Of a stretch of DNA of 64,000 nt, positions 36,493-44,423 are shown one piece after another. The stretch is from Streptomyces violaceorubidus (GTDB taxonomy: Bacteria > Actinomycetota > Actinomycetes > Streptomycetales > Streptomycetaceae). Made by a program: the position numbers and the translations under genes. The DNA lies in contig NZ_JODM01000002.1 of assembly GCF_000717995.1 (NCBI RefSeq), forward strand, positions 248,001 through 312,000, given 5' to 3'. Position 1 is the stretch's first letter. Each line of letters opens with the position of its first letter. The notes under the pieces were generated by a model. That model had not been told where the DNA came from, did not search any database, and saw nothing but the letters and a program-made list of their open reading frames with translations.

Positions 36493-37335
36493 ATGACGGA
36501 CGGTACGGGCGGCGCGGGTGAACCGGAGGCTTCGGACAGCCTCAAGGCGTTCGGCGAGGTCGTCAAGGCCTTCCGCAAACGGGCGGGGCTGACCCAGGAG
36601 GAGTTCGCGCCACGGGTGCGGTACTCGGTGCCGACGGTGGCATCCATCGAGCAGGGGCGGCGGTTCCCGCCGGTGGACTTCGTGGAGCGCGCGGAGGAAG
36701 TCCTCGACGCGTTCGGCGCGCTGCGGGGCGCGGCACGGCATCTGTCGCGGCAACCGGGGCTGGCGAGCTGGTTCCGCCAGTGGGCGCGGTTCGAGGCGGA
36801 GGCGGTGAGTCTGTACACGTATGAATGCCGGGTGGTGCCGGGGTTGTTGCAGACGGAGGGGTACGCGCGGGCGGTGTCGTTCAGCGTGCCGCCGCTGCCC
36901 GCCGAGAAGGAGATGAACGACCGGATCACGGCCCGCATGGCCCGGCACCAACTCCTGGCGACGAGCCGGAACCCGCCGACGGCGTTCAGCTTCATCGTCG
37001 AGCAGGCGGTCCTGGAGCGCGGCACGGGCGGCGAGGAGGTGACGCGGAAGCTCTACGACCACCTGCTGGGCGTGGTCGAGCGGCACTGGAACGTGGAGTT
37101 GCAACTGATGCCGCTGCGGCAGCCGGTGCACGCGGGGCTGGACGGCCCGATGCAATTGGCGGAGACGCCGGACAACCAGTGGTTCGGTTACTCGGAGGGG
37201 CAGAAAAACGGGCGGCTGATCACCGATCGTAAAGAGATCAGCGTGCTCCATCAGCGCTATGCCAAGATGCGTTCACAGGCCCTGACCCCCGAGGACTCCG
37301 TGGGCCTGTTGAAGCGAATGCGAGGAGCGCTATGA
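36493..37335 (+). CDS. XRE-family regulator with DUF5753 (WhiJ-like)
   Basis: The 280-residue protein has an N-terminal helix-turn-helix (KAFRKRAGLTQEEFAPRVRYSVPTVASIEQGRRFPP) and a C-terminal DUF5753 domain starting WFRQWARFEAEAVSLYTYECRVVPGLLQTEGYARAV and ending near FGYSEGQKNGRLITDRKEISVLHQRYAKMRSQAL. This is the WhiJ type, nearly always followed by a DUF397 gene, as here with an ATGA overlap. Such pairs influence development and antibiotic production in Streptomyces. The ATG at 36493 follows GGGAGGTG; an upstream GTG at 36445 is a weaker alternative. Confidence 0.88.
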   Translation: MTDGTGGAGEPEASDSLKAFGEVVKAFRKRAGLTQEEFAPRVRYSVPTVASIEQGRRFPPVDFVERAEEVLDAFGALRGAARHLSRQPGLASWFRQWARFEAEAVSLYTYECRVVPGLLQTEGYARAVSFSVPPLPAEKEMNDRITARMARHQLLATSRNPPTAFSFIVEQAVLERGTGGEEVTRKLYDHLLGVVERHWNVELQLMPLRQPVHAGLDGPMQLAETPDNQWFGYSEGQKNGRLITDRKEISVLHQRYAKMRSQALTPEDSVGLLKRMRGAL

Positions 37336-37568
37336 ACACGTCCGACCTGGCCTGGTTCAAGAGCAGTTACAGCGGCTCCGAGGGCGACAGCTGCGTCGAA
37401 GTGGCGATGACGTGGCACAAGTCCAGCTACAGCAGCGGCGGCGACGGCGACTGCGTCGAGGTGGCGGCCTGCCCCGACACGGTCCACGTCCGTGACTCGA
37501 AGGTGCCGCAGGGAGACCGGCTCGCCGTGTCGCCCGGGGCCTGGGCCCGCTTCCTCACAGACCTGTGA
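37332..37568 (+). CDS. DUF397 protein with duplicated N-terminal motif
   Basis: This 78-residue protein begins LAWFKSSYSGSEGDSCVEVA and then repeats the same block as MTWHKSSYSSGGDGDCVEVAACPDTVHVRDSK, followed by WARFLTDL. DUF397 proteins are normally about 60 residues with a single W-x-KSSYS...CVEVA motif, so the first half has been duplicated. DUF397 partners act with WhiJ-like regulators. It overlaps the regulator's stop by four bases and overlaps the convergent TOPRIM gene by 14 bases at its 3' end. Confidence 0.88.
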   Translation: MNTSDLAWFKSSYSGSEGDSCVEVAMTWHKSSYSSGGDGDCVEVAACPDTVHVRDSKVPQGDRLAVSPGAWARFLTDL

Positions 37569-38169
37569 GGAGTCCCGCGAGCGGGGCCGGTGGCCGACCA
37601 CCGTCGAGGGCCCGCACCAGCAGGCTGCCGTAACGGATCTTGCGGCCCTTCTTCGTGCTGAGGAAGCGGCGCAGTTGCTGTTGCCGGGGGCGGCCGTGCT
37701 GGGCGGGCTGGCCGAGGAAGGTCTGCCAGGGGCGCAGTTCGCCCTCGGACCGTATGACCTCCTCGACCCGCGCCGGGCCCAGCGCGCGGATCATCTCGTC
37801 CTCCAGGTCGGCCACGCACACGTGGAAGTCGCGCGGGGCGCCCGCCCGTTGCCAGCCCCGGTCGTAGAAGGGCTCATCGCGGGCGTCGCAGAGCCCGGTC
37901 AGGCGCAGGCCGAGGCCGGGCGGGCCGAGCAGACCGGCGTAGCGGCCGACGCTCATCGCGCCGCCCATGGACACCACGGCCACGCCTTCGGCGGTCAGGT
38001 CGCGGACCTCGCGGGCCGCCAGGGCCTCGACGGCGGCGAGGTCGCTGGGGCCCTCCAGCAGCACCGCCGTCCGCAGGCCGAGGTCCGCCGCCAGCTGTGC
38101 CGCCGTATCTCCGGCGCCGCCCGCCGCCCAGCGCGCGATCTCGTCCCGGAACGCGTCCATGTCCGCCAT
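37555..38169 (-). CDS. TOPRIM-domain protein (OLD-nuclease-like)
   Basis: The 204-residue protein has RTAVLLEGPSDLAAVEALAAR near residue 35 (the conserved Glu of TOPRIM) and LTGLCDARDEPFY further on (DxD-type metal motif), and HVCVADLEDEMIRALG. This is the pattern of stand-alone TOPRIM domains related to OLD nucleases and primases, without the ATPase part. Actinobacterial genes of this kind are annotated as ATP-dependent endonucleases by similarity. A nuclease role is inferred, not shown. The start is placed at the ATG giving MADMDAF; a longer frame begins 36 bases earlier. Convergent with the DUF397 gene. Confidence 0.7.
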   Translation of the reverse strand: MADMDAFRDEIARWAAGGAGDTAAQLAADLGLRTAVLLEGPSDLAAVEALAAREVRDLTAEGVAVVSMGGAMSVGRYAGLLGPPGLGLRLTGLCDARDEPFYDRGWQRAGAPRDFHVCVADLEDEMIRALGPARVEEVIRSEGELRPWQTFLGQPAQHGRPRQQQLRRFLSTKKGRKIRYGSLLVRALDGGRPPAPLAGLLTGL

Positions 38170-38236
38170 GCAGCGAGTGTGCACCCCGCGGGGCCGGTGC
38201 GGCACGGGATTTCCGGGCGTCGCGGAGGTCCGCCGC

Positions 38237-39766
38237 TCAGGCCCCGCGCAGCGGGTTGGGCAGCGGCCGGTAGCGGGCGTCGGCGCCGTCCGCGCCGGTC
38301 CAGCGCAGCAGGAGGTTGGTCTTGGCGGGGAGGCTGGGGGCGGTGAGCAGGGCCGGGATCTCGGGGAGGTCGTGGCGGGCCAGGGCGCGGCGGACGGCGG
38401 GCCAGGGGTCGACGGCGGGGTGGTGCTCGGTGAGGGCGGCGGCGATCTCGTACAGGTGGTTGACGACCAGGCAGTAGACCAGGCGCTCCCAGCCGGCCGC
38501 CCGGGGGGTGTCCGGCAGCAGCTTGACGCCCTCCGCGTCCCGGAACAGGGCCTGCACCGGCATGCCGGTCGCGTCCACGGCGATCAGGGTGTTCTGCAGG
38601 TGTGCCTCCAGGACGACGCCGTCGTCGGCGAAGGCGGTCAGCACGGGCGGGACGACGGCGGCGAGGTACGCCTCCCACCAGGCGGCCGGGTCCGCGGCGG
38701 CCGGGAGCGGGCTGCCGGGGAAGCCCTCCACGAGCGCGGCGGCCAGCAGCGGGGTCGCGCCGGGCAGGAGGTGGTCCCGCAGGCCGTCGCGGACGACGAC
38801 GGCCAGTTCCTCGAAGGCGAAGTCCGCGGTGCGGTGGCCGCGGTCGCCGAGCCAGGCGGCGGGCGGCCCGAGGGAGGCGAAGGCCTCGGTGACCGCCGTG
38901 TCGGTGCGGCGCAGTTGCATCAGGTCGTGGCGCCACAGGCGGCGGATGTCGTTGGTGACCCGCACGTCGAGGCTAAACTTCAGGAACAGGTCCCGTCCGG
39001 GCAGGTACTCGGGCGCGTACACCGTGCGGATCGCGGCCGTCGGCCAGGCGAAGAAGCCGGTCGTGCCCACCCGGACCAGCCGGCCGTCGGCGAAGGCGGG
39101 GGCGAGGGCCGGTGCCGTGAGCTCCAGTTGCCAGGGGTGGGCGGGCAGCAGGCGGTAGCCGGGCGGGGCCTTGCCGAGGGAGTCCAGGGCGGCGGTGTCG
39201 CCCTCGTCGACGACGGTGTCCTCGCGCGCGGCGAGCAGTGTCAGCGGGAAGCGGGCGTGCGCCTCGGGCGCGTACGGCAGCCACCCGGCGTGCGGGCCAC
39301 CGCCCCGTGCCTTGGGGGCGGGATGGTGGGTGTGGCCGGTGACCAGGGCCTGCTCGGAGCGGAGGTAGGGGTCGGCGGGCGGGGTGGCACGCGCGCGGGC
39401 CGTCAGCAGCGCGGCCACCGCGTCGCGGCTGTCGGTCATCTCGGTGGGCAGCTCGTGATTGCCGACACCGGTGTGCCGGCGCAGTGCCTCGGCGACGAGC
39501 TTCACCAGCTCAGCGTGGTCGACGCGGTGCCAGCCGTCCGCCGTGCGCACCTCGGGTTCGGCGGGCCGGCGGCCCCGGCGCACCCGCAGCAGCCTGCCGC
39601 CGGGCAGCCGGTACACGGGCCGGACGCCGGGGCCCGGCAGGGGTTCGGCCACCTCGCGCAGCAGGCAGTTCAGCAGCGGTACGGCCGCGTGGGCGTCGGC
39701 GCGGCGCGCCACGTCGTCCCGGGAGTCGGCGCCGGTGGGCGGGGGCAGGAGATCCACGCGTTCCAC
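38237..39766 (-). CDS. IucA/IucC-family (NIS) siderophore synthetase
   Basis: The 509-residue protein belongs to the NRPS-independent siderophore synthetases, which join a carboxylate to an amine or alcohol through an acyl-adenylate. Family features are VTGHTHHPAPKARGG (ATP-contacting region), RLLPAHPWQLEL, FLKFSLDVRVTNDIRRL, GVVLEAHLQNTLIAVD, LFRDAEGVKLL, and the C-terminal LPNPLRGA. The GTG start has AGGGAA upstream. It is divergent from a second synthetase. No decarboxylase, monooxygenase or exporter adjoins the pair, so the building block comes from elsewhere. Confidence 0.88.
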   Translation of the reverse strand: MERVDLLPPPTGADSRDDVARRADAHAAVPLLNCLLREVAEPLPGPGVRPVYRLPGGRLLRVRRGRRPAEPEVRTADGWHRVDHAELVKLVAEALRRHTGVGNHELPTEMTDSRDAVAALLTARARATPPADPYLRSEQALVTGHTHHPAPKARGGGPHAGWLPYAPEAHARFPLTLLAAREDTVVDEGDTAALDSLGKAPPGYRLLPAHPWQLELTAPALAPAFADGRLVRVGTTGFFAWPTAAIRTVYAPEYLPGRDLFLKFSLDVRVTNDIRRLWRHDLMQLRRTDTAVTEAFASLGPPAAWLGDRGHRTADFAFEELAVVVRDGLRDHLLPGATPLLAAALVEGFPGSPLPAAADPAAWWEAYLAAVVPPVLTAFADDGVVLEAHLQNTLIAVDATGMPVQALFRDAEGVKLLPDTPRAAGWERLVYCLVVNHLYEIAAALTEHHPAVDPWPAVRRALARHDLPEIPALLTAPSLPAKTNLLLRWTGADGADARYRPLPNPLRGA

Positions 39767-39854
39767 TCGTTCCCTACGGTCGGTCCATGGCGGAGAGGAC
39801 GGAGACGATCAGTATGTCTCTCGTCATGACCCTCTTCGGCCCTCCGCCGTGACG

Positions 39855-39938
39855 CCGTACCCGTACCCCTACCCGTATCCGTATCCGTATCCGTATCCGT
39901 ATCCGTACCTGTGCCCGTCTCCGTTCCCGTGTCCGTTC
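39855..39938 (+). repeat. CCGTAT-type hexanucleotide microsatellite between siderophore genes
   Basis: Nine consecutive hexamers (CCGTAC, CCGTAC, CCCTAC, five CCGTAT, CCGTAC) run from 39855 to 39908, and five more degenerate ones (CTGTGC, CCGTCT, CCGTTC, CCGTGT, CCGTTC) reach 39938. The array stops two bases before the GAGGAG ribosome site of the second synthetase. If translated it would encode a Pro-Tyr repeat. Slippage would change promoter-to-start distance in 6-base steps. Confidence 0.85.
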
Positions 39939-39953
39939 CCGAGGAGCCAGCCC

Positions 39954-41492
39954 GTGCATCGTCCCCCCAGCGCAGCGGCCGCGGTCGCCGACGAGGTGGC
40001 GGCCGTCCGTCCCGATCTGGCCGCCCGCTTCCTTGCCGAGGGGCCGGGGGCCCGCGCCGCCGTGCTGTCCCGGCTGTGGCGTGCCCTCGCCTTCGAACCG
40101 CTGCCGTGGATCGAGGGCCGGGAGCGGTCCGGGGACGGACTCGTGCTGCGGCTGCGGGACGGCCGCCGGCTGACCGGACCGGCCGCCGACCCGTACCGCA
40201 CGGACGCGTACGTCCCGGTCGTCCGGCTGGACGAGGTGGCGTACGACGACCCGGAGCGGCTGATGACCGACCTCGCCGTACCGCACTCCTCCGGCTTCGC
40301 CGCCGAACTCGGGCACAGCGCCGCGTCCCTGGCCCTGTCGCGCGCGACGCAGCCCCGGGCGGCGCGGGACGGGGCGCCGGAGGATCACCCGGACGAGTGG
40401 CCGGACAGCGACTGGGGCTGGGAACGGCGGGTGGTGGACGGGCACCCGTACCACCCGGGCTGCCGTGCGCGGCCGGGGTTCTCGGTGGCGGAGCAGCTGG
40501 CGTACGGACCCGAGCACGGGCCGGTGGTGGAGCTGGGGCTCATGCCGGTCCCGGCGGCACAGTGCCTGGTGGCGGGGGTGTGGCCGCGGGAGCTGCGGGA
40601 CGGGGCGCGGGTGCTGATCCCGGTGCACCCGTGGCAGGCCGCGCACGTGCTGGGGCGGTCGTACGCGGCCGGGCCCGCCGCGCGTCCGCTGATGTCCCTG
40701 CGGACCCTCGCCGTGCCCGGCGCCCTGTCCGGCCCGACGCACGTGAAGACCGCGCTGAGTGCCCGGCTGACGTCCTCGGTGCGGGACATCTCGGTCGCCT
40801 CGATCGCCGCGTCGGCGGACCTGTCGTCGTTCGGGGAGCGGCTGGCGGCGCGCCTGGACGGCCTGCTGCACGTGACCCGCACGCCGGGCGCGGCCACCGC
40901 CCACTCCCCCGACCTGGCCGCCGTACTGCGCGAGTCGCCCCGGGTGTACGCCTCGTCCGGCGAGCACGTCGTCCCGGTGGCGGCGCTGGCGGCCACCGGG
41001 CTGCCGCGCTCCCCCGCCTGGCTCGCGGCCTTCGCACGGCTCGCGCTCACCGTCGGGCTGCGTGCTCTGGAGCTGGGCGTGGCGCTGGAGGCCCACGGCC
41101 AGAACCTGCTGGTCGTGCTGTCCGCCGCGGGCGACCCGGTGCGCCTGGTCTACCGCGACCTGGCCGACATCCGCGTCTCCCCGGCCCGGCTGTCCCGGCA
41201 CGGGATCGCGGCCGACGGGGTGCCCGCCCGGGTCCTGACCGACGAACCGCTCGCGCTGCGCCGCAAGTTGTTCGGGTCGCTGGTGGGGGGCGCGCTGGCC
41301 GCGACGGCCGGTTCGGGCCCGGCGCTGCGCGAGGCGCTGGAGGCGGCGGTGCCCGAAGTGCCCCGCACCGAGGACACCGTGGCCCTGTGCGCGCGGCCAC
41401 TGCCGGTGAAGGCCCTGACGGCGATGCGGACTTCGCCGGGGAGCACCGGCGATCTGTGGACGGAGCTGCCCAATCCCCTGCGGTGGAGGTGA
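39954..41492 (+). CDS. IucA/IucC-family (NIS) siderophore synthetase
   Basis: The 512-residue protein is a second NIS synthetase. It shows HPYHPGCRARPGFSVAEQLAYGPEHGP (ATP-binding His region), VLIPVHPWQAAHVL, GPTHVKTALSARLTSSVRDIS, GVALEAHGQNLLVVLS, LVYRDLADIRVS and the C-terminal LPNPLRWR. The GTG at 39954 is chosen because GAGGAG lies seven bases upstream; the frame is open back to a GTG at 39849, which would add a Pro-Tyr repeat, and further. It is divergent from the first synthetase and shares the microsatellite-containing spacer. Two different synthetases suggest two sequential condensations on one carrier such as citrate. Confidence 0.86.
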   Translation: MHRPPSAAAAVADEVAAVRPDLAARFLAEGPGARAAVLSRLWRALAFEPLPWIEGRERSGDGLVLRLRDGRRLTGPAADPYRTDAYVPVVRLDEVAYDDPERLMTDLAVPHSSGFAAELGHSAASLALSRATQPRAARDGAPEDHPDEWPDSDWGWERRVVDGHPYHPGCRARPGFSVAEQLAYGPEHGPVVELGLMPVPAAQCLVAGVWPRELRDGARVLIPVHPWQAAHVLGRSYAAGPAARPLMSLRTLAVPGALSGPTHVKTALSARLTSSVRDISVASIAASADLSSFGERLAARLDGLLHVTRTPGAATAHSPDLAAVLRESPRVYASSGEHVVPVAALAATGLPRSPAWLAAFARLALTVGLRALELGVALEAHGQNLLVVLSAAGDPVRLVYRDLADIRVSPARLSRHGIAADGVPARVLTDEPLALRRKLFGSLVGGALAATAGSGPALREALEAAVPEVPRTEDTVALCARPLPVKALTAMRTSPGSTGDLWTELPNPLRWR

Positions 41493-41565
41493 AGTCGGGG
41501 CGACGGCGCGGCATCGGCGCGGTCTCGTTTTGGAGCGCGGCACCACTGATCAATAGGATCCGCCG

Positions 41566-42828
41566 ATGATCACAAGAACACGGCTGGCGGCGGGTGCCTG
41601 TGCCCTGCTCGCCGCGCTGGCGGCCGGGATGGCGTTCCCGGCCGGGGCGAGCGCCGGTGAACCCACGGGCGAGGACGCGCCGAAGGTCGACCTCGTGCTC
41701 GACGTCAGCGGTTCGATGCGGACGCGGGACATCGACGGCGGCACGCGCATGGCGGCGGCGAAGCAGGCGTTCAACGAGGTGCTCGACGCGACGCCGGAAG
41801 AGGTGCGGCTGGGCATCCGGACGCTCGGCGCCGACTACCCGGGCGACGACCGCAAGACCGGCTGCAAGGACACCGCGCAGCTCTACCCGGTCGGCCCGCT
41901 GGACCGCACCGAGGCCAAGACGGCGGTGGCGACCCTGTCGCCGACCGGGTGGACGCCGATCGGCCCCGCGCTGCTCAAGGCGGCCGGCGACCTCGACGGT
42001 GGCGACGGCTCCAAGCGGATCGTGCTGATCAGCGACGGCGAGGACACCTGCGCCCCGCTGGACCCGTGCGAGGTGGCCCGGGAGATCGCCGCCAAGGGCA
42101 TCGGGCTGACCATCGACACGCTGGGCCTGGTCCCGAACACCAAGATGCGGCAGCAGCTCAGCTGCATCGCCGAGGCCACCGGCGGCACGTACACCTCGGT
42201 CGAGCACACCGAGGAACTGACCGACAAGGTCAACCAGTTGGTGGACCGGGCGGCCGACCCGGTGGTGACCCCGGTGGCCACCGAGGGCGCGGACGCGTGC
42301 GCGAAGGCGCCCGCGCTGAAGTCCGGGCTGTACACCGACCGCGAGGAGTTCGGACAGCAGCGCTGGTACCGGGTGGACGTGGAGCCGGGTCAGGAGCTGC
42401 GCGCCTCTGTGAGCGTCGGCGCCGACCGGGCCGTGAATCCGTCCTACGGGGTGCTGCTGCGGGCGGTGACCGTGCACGGCCGGGAGATCGTGCGCGGCGA
42501 GGCGGCGGGCAACGGCCGTACCGACGTGCTCTCGACGGGTCTGCGGTACCCCAAGGCGGAGAGCGACGACGACGCGGCGGCCGAGGCCGTGTGTCTCCAG
42601 GTCACCAACTCCTTCTCCGTCGCCTCCGGTGTGAAGACCACGCCGGGGCTGCCGCTGGAGCTGACCGTCGACGTCGTGGACGGTCCGGGCGACTCCGACG
42701 ACGTGGCCGCCTTCGGCCTGGGGCGCGGCTGGTGGCTGCTCGGCCTGCTGGTGCTGGTCGGCTTCCTCGCCGGTCTGCTGTGGGGCTGGCTCTCGCGCTG
42801 GCGGTTCGCGATCTGGAGGACCAACTGA
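41566..42828 (+). CDS. Secreted, membrane-anchored von Willebrand factor A domain protein
   Basis: The 420-residue protein has a signal peptide (residues 1 to about 30, ending near AGASAG), a VWA domain with the complete MIDAS start LVLDVSGSMRT (DxSxS), the later TGWTPIGPALLKA (Thr ligand) and ISDGEDTC (Asp ligand). A beta-rich region follows, with a C-terminal membrane helix (WWLLGLLVLVGFLAGLLWGW) and a short basic tail inside. It should bind a metal ion and a protein partner outside the membrane. The next gene overlaps by one base and encodes another signal-peptide/tail-anchored protein, so the pair may form a surface complex. Confidence 0.87.
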   Translation: MITRTRLAAGACALLAALAAGMAFPAGASAGEPTGEDAPKVDLVLDVSGSMRTRDIDGGTRMAAAKQAFNEVLDATPEEVRLGIRTLGADYPGDDRKTGCKDTAQLYPVGPLDRTEAKTAVATLSPTGWTPIGPALLKAAGDLDGGDGSKRIVLISDGEDTCAPLDPCEVAREIAAKGIGLTIDTLGLVPNTKMRQQLSCIAEATGGTYTSVEHTEELTDKVNQLVDRAADPVVTPVATEGADACAKAPALKSGLYTDREEFGQQRWYRVDVEPGQELRASVSVGADRAVNPSYGVLLRAVTVHGREIVRGEAAGNGRTDVLSTGLRYPKAESDDDAAAEAVCLQVTNSFSVASGVKTTPGLPLELTVDVVDGPGDSDDVAAFGLGRGWWLLGLLVLVGFLAGLLWGWLSRWRFAIWRTN

Positions 42829-43634
42829 TGCGATTCACCCGAGCGTTGAGCGCGGCCGTGGTGCTGCTCGGCCTCGCCGCGGCTCCCGCGGCGGCCGACT
42901 CCTCGCCCTCCGCGAGCCCGTCGCGGGACGGTGACGCGCCGACCACGGCGGGCACGTCCTTCCGTACGGCGGCCGAGTTCGAGCAGGGGCAGGTGGCCAC
43001 GGCGAGCGGTGCCGCGGGCGACTACCTGTACTGGTCCTTCCCGGCCGACGCCGGGCAGCGGCCCACCGTGAAGGCCACGGTGAAGCTGCCCGAGACGCAC
43101 GCCGCGCAGACCTGGCGCGTCGACGTGTACGACGGCCTGCGCCGCCGCCAGGCCTGCCAGTGGGGCGCCCAGGCCCGTACCGCGGGCGCGGGGGTCTCCT
43201 CCGTCGAGCTGGCCTGCGTACTGCGCACCGTGCGCGCCTGGACCGAGCCGTGGGCCAACGACCCGCTGCCGGGCACCTATTACGTCCGGCTGACGGCGGT
43301 GGACGTGCCGACCTCCGACCTCGGCGTCCCCGTTTCCGCCGAGGTGCGGGCGGAGTCCAAGGACATCGGCGGGGCCGCGGCGGTGGACGGTTCGCTGGCC
43401 GAGCCGCTGGTGCCGGGCATCGCGGTGACGTCCGGCGCCGACGAGGGCGACGAGCGGGACCGGGGCGCCGTGCTGTCCGCCATCGAGCCGGAGGACGGCT
43501 GGTCCTCGGGCTGGTGGTCGGACCGCTGGGTGTGGAGCGGGATCGGGGCCGTACTGGCCGCGCTCGCGGGCATCGGCGGCTACGCGCTGACCCGTGGTTC
43601 GGGACGGCCGTCCCGGGTGCCGCCCGGCGCCTGA
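42828..43634 (+). CDS. Secreted tail-anchored protein of unknown function
   Basis: The 268-residue protein has a signal peptide (MRFTRALSAAVVLLGLAAAPAAADS), a beta-rich extracellular region with AAEFEQGQVATASGAAGDYLYWSFPADAGQRPTV (a pattern resembling pre-peptidase-type domains), a segment with two Cys (QACQWG and ELACVL), and a C-terminal membrane helix (WVWSGIGAVLAALAGIGGYALT). I do not recognise a named family. It starts in the stop codon of the VWA gene (TGATG), so the two are made together. The GQVATASG...DYLYW segment also resembles part of the VWA protein's C-terminal region (EFGQQRWYRVDVEPGQ), suggesting related folds. Confidence 0.8.
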   Translation: MRFTRALSAAVVLLGLAAAPAAADSSPSASPSRDGDAPTTAGTSFRTAAEFEQGQVATASGAAGDYLYWSFPADAGQRPTVKATVKLPETHAAQTWRVDVYDGLRRRQACQWGAQARTAGAGVSSVELACVLRTVRAWTEPWANDPLPGTYYVRLTAVDVPTSDLGVPVSAEVRAESKDIGGAAAVDGSLAEPLVPGIAVTSGADEGDERDRGAVLSAIEPEDGWSSGWWSDRWVWSGIGAVLAALAGIGGYALTRGSGRPSRVPPGA

Positions 43635-43645
43635 CCCCTCCTCGG

Positions 43646-43668
43646 AAGGCCCGCCCCGGGCGGGCCTT
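43646..43668. terminator. Bidirectional terminator after the VWA operon
   Basis: A 10-bp stem AAGGCCCGCC (43646-43655) and GGCGGGCCTT (43659-43668) with a 3-base loop lies between the convergent VWA operon and HxlR gene. Confidence 0.8.
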
Positions 43669-43676
43669 CTGCCGTT

Positions 43677-44336
43677 TCACCCCTCCCGCAGCGCCTTGGC
43701 CGCCGCGCCGTCACCGGTCACCTCGACGCGGCCGGCGCGCACCGCCTCCCGCAGGCCGATCTCGCCGCGCCCGAGGGCCACGCACGTCGCGGCGTCCAGC
43801 ACGAGCCGGGCGTCGGGCTCCCCGGGCGCGGCCCCCTCGCCGTACACCGGCCCCTGCGCCGTGCCCTCCTCCGGCGCGGAGGCGTACAGGTGGAAGTCTC
43901 CCTCCTCCAGCCGGACTTCGACCAGGCCCTCGCCCGCCCCGGCCTCGCGCAGGGCGCGCAGCAGGGGCAGCGCGAACCAGTGCGCGCGTACGGCGTCCGT
44001 GGGCCGCCGCTCCCCCAACTCCTCGGCGCCCCAGGCTCCGAGGGCCTCCAGGACCGGCAGCAGGCCGCGTCCCCGCGCGGTGAGTTCGTAGACGTACGCG
44101 GCGCCGGGCGGGGGCAGCCGGCGCCTGGTGGCCAGGCCCTCGCGCTCCATGTCCTTGAGTCGGGAGGCGAGTACGTCCGTGCTGACGCCGGGCAGGTCGG
44201 CGTGCAGGTCGGTGTAGCGCCGCGGACCGGCGAGCAGTTCCCGGACGATCAGCAGGGTCCAGCGGTCGCCGACGGCGTCGAGCGCGCGGGCGGCGGAACA
44301 GTACTGGTCGTAGCTACGGCGAGGACGTGGTGACAT
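43677..44336 (-). CDS. HxlR-family regulator with C-terminal extension
   Basis: The 219-residue protein has an HxlR winged helix (YDQYCSAARALDAVGDRWTLLIVRELLAGPRRYTDLHADLPGVSTDVLASRLKDMEREGLATRR) and then a second domain of about 100 residues ending GEIGLREAVRAGRVEVTGDGAAAKAL, which resembles an SCP-2 sterol-carrier-like fold. Ordinary HxlR proteins are about 110 residues, so the extension may bind a hydrophobic ligand. The Cys near residue 13 is in the position used for redox sensing by some members. It is divergent from the aminotransferase gene; the gap contains two dyads of the type bound by dimeric winged helices. Confidence 0.83.
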   Translation of the reverse strand: MSPRPRRSYDQYCSAARALDAVGDRWTLLIVRELLAGPRRYTDLHADLPGVSTDVLASRLKDMEREGLATRRRLPPPGAAYVYELTARGRGLLPVLEALGAWGAEELGERRPTDAVRAHWFALPLLRALREAGAGEGLVEVRLEEGDFHLYASAPEEGTAQGPVYGEGAAPGEPDARLVLDAATCVALGRGEIGLREAVRAGRVEVTGDGAAAKALREG

Positions 44337-44358
44337 GCGACGCAGTGTAGACAAGTTG

Positions 44359-44393
44359 TTGGACTTTCCAAGCTGCTACTTGGTAAAACCAAG
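44359..44393. promoter_or_regulatory. Two dyads between HxlR regulator and aminotransferase
   Basis: TTGGACTTTCCAA (44359-44371, arms TTGGA/TCCAA) and CTTGGTAAAACCAAG (44379-44393, arms CTTGGT/ACCAAG) lie about 21 bp centre to centre in the 87-base divergent gap. Both carry TTGG...CCAA, so they are probably one protein's tandem sites. The HxlR protein is the obvious candidate. Confidence 0.6.
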
Positions 44394-44423
44394 CAACACC
44401 AGATTCCGGAGGGGAAGCCGCGC

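Noticed and set aside
39459..39953. Extension of the second siderophore synthetase upstream through the Pro-Tyr repeat
   Set aside because: A GAGGAG ribosome site directly precedes the GTG at 39954. The upstream part overlaps the divergent synthetase and has no family similarity.
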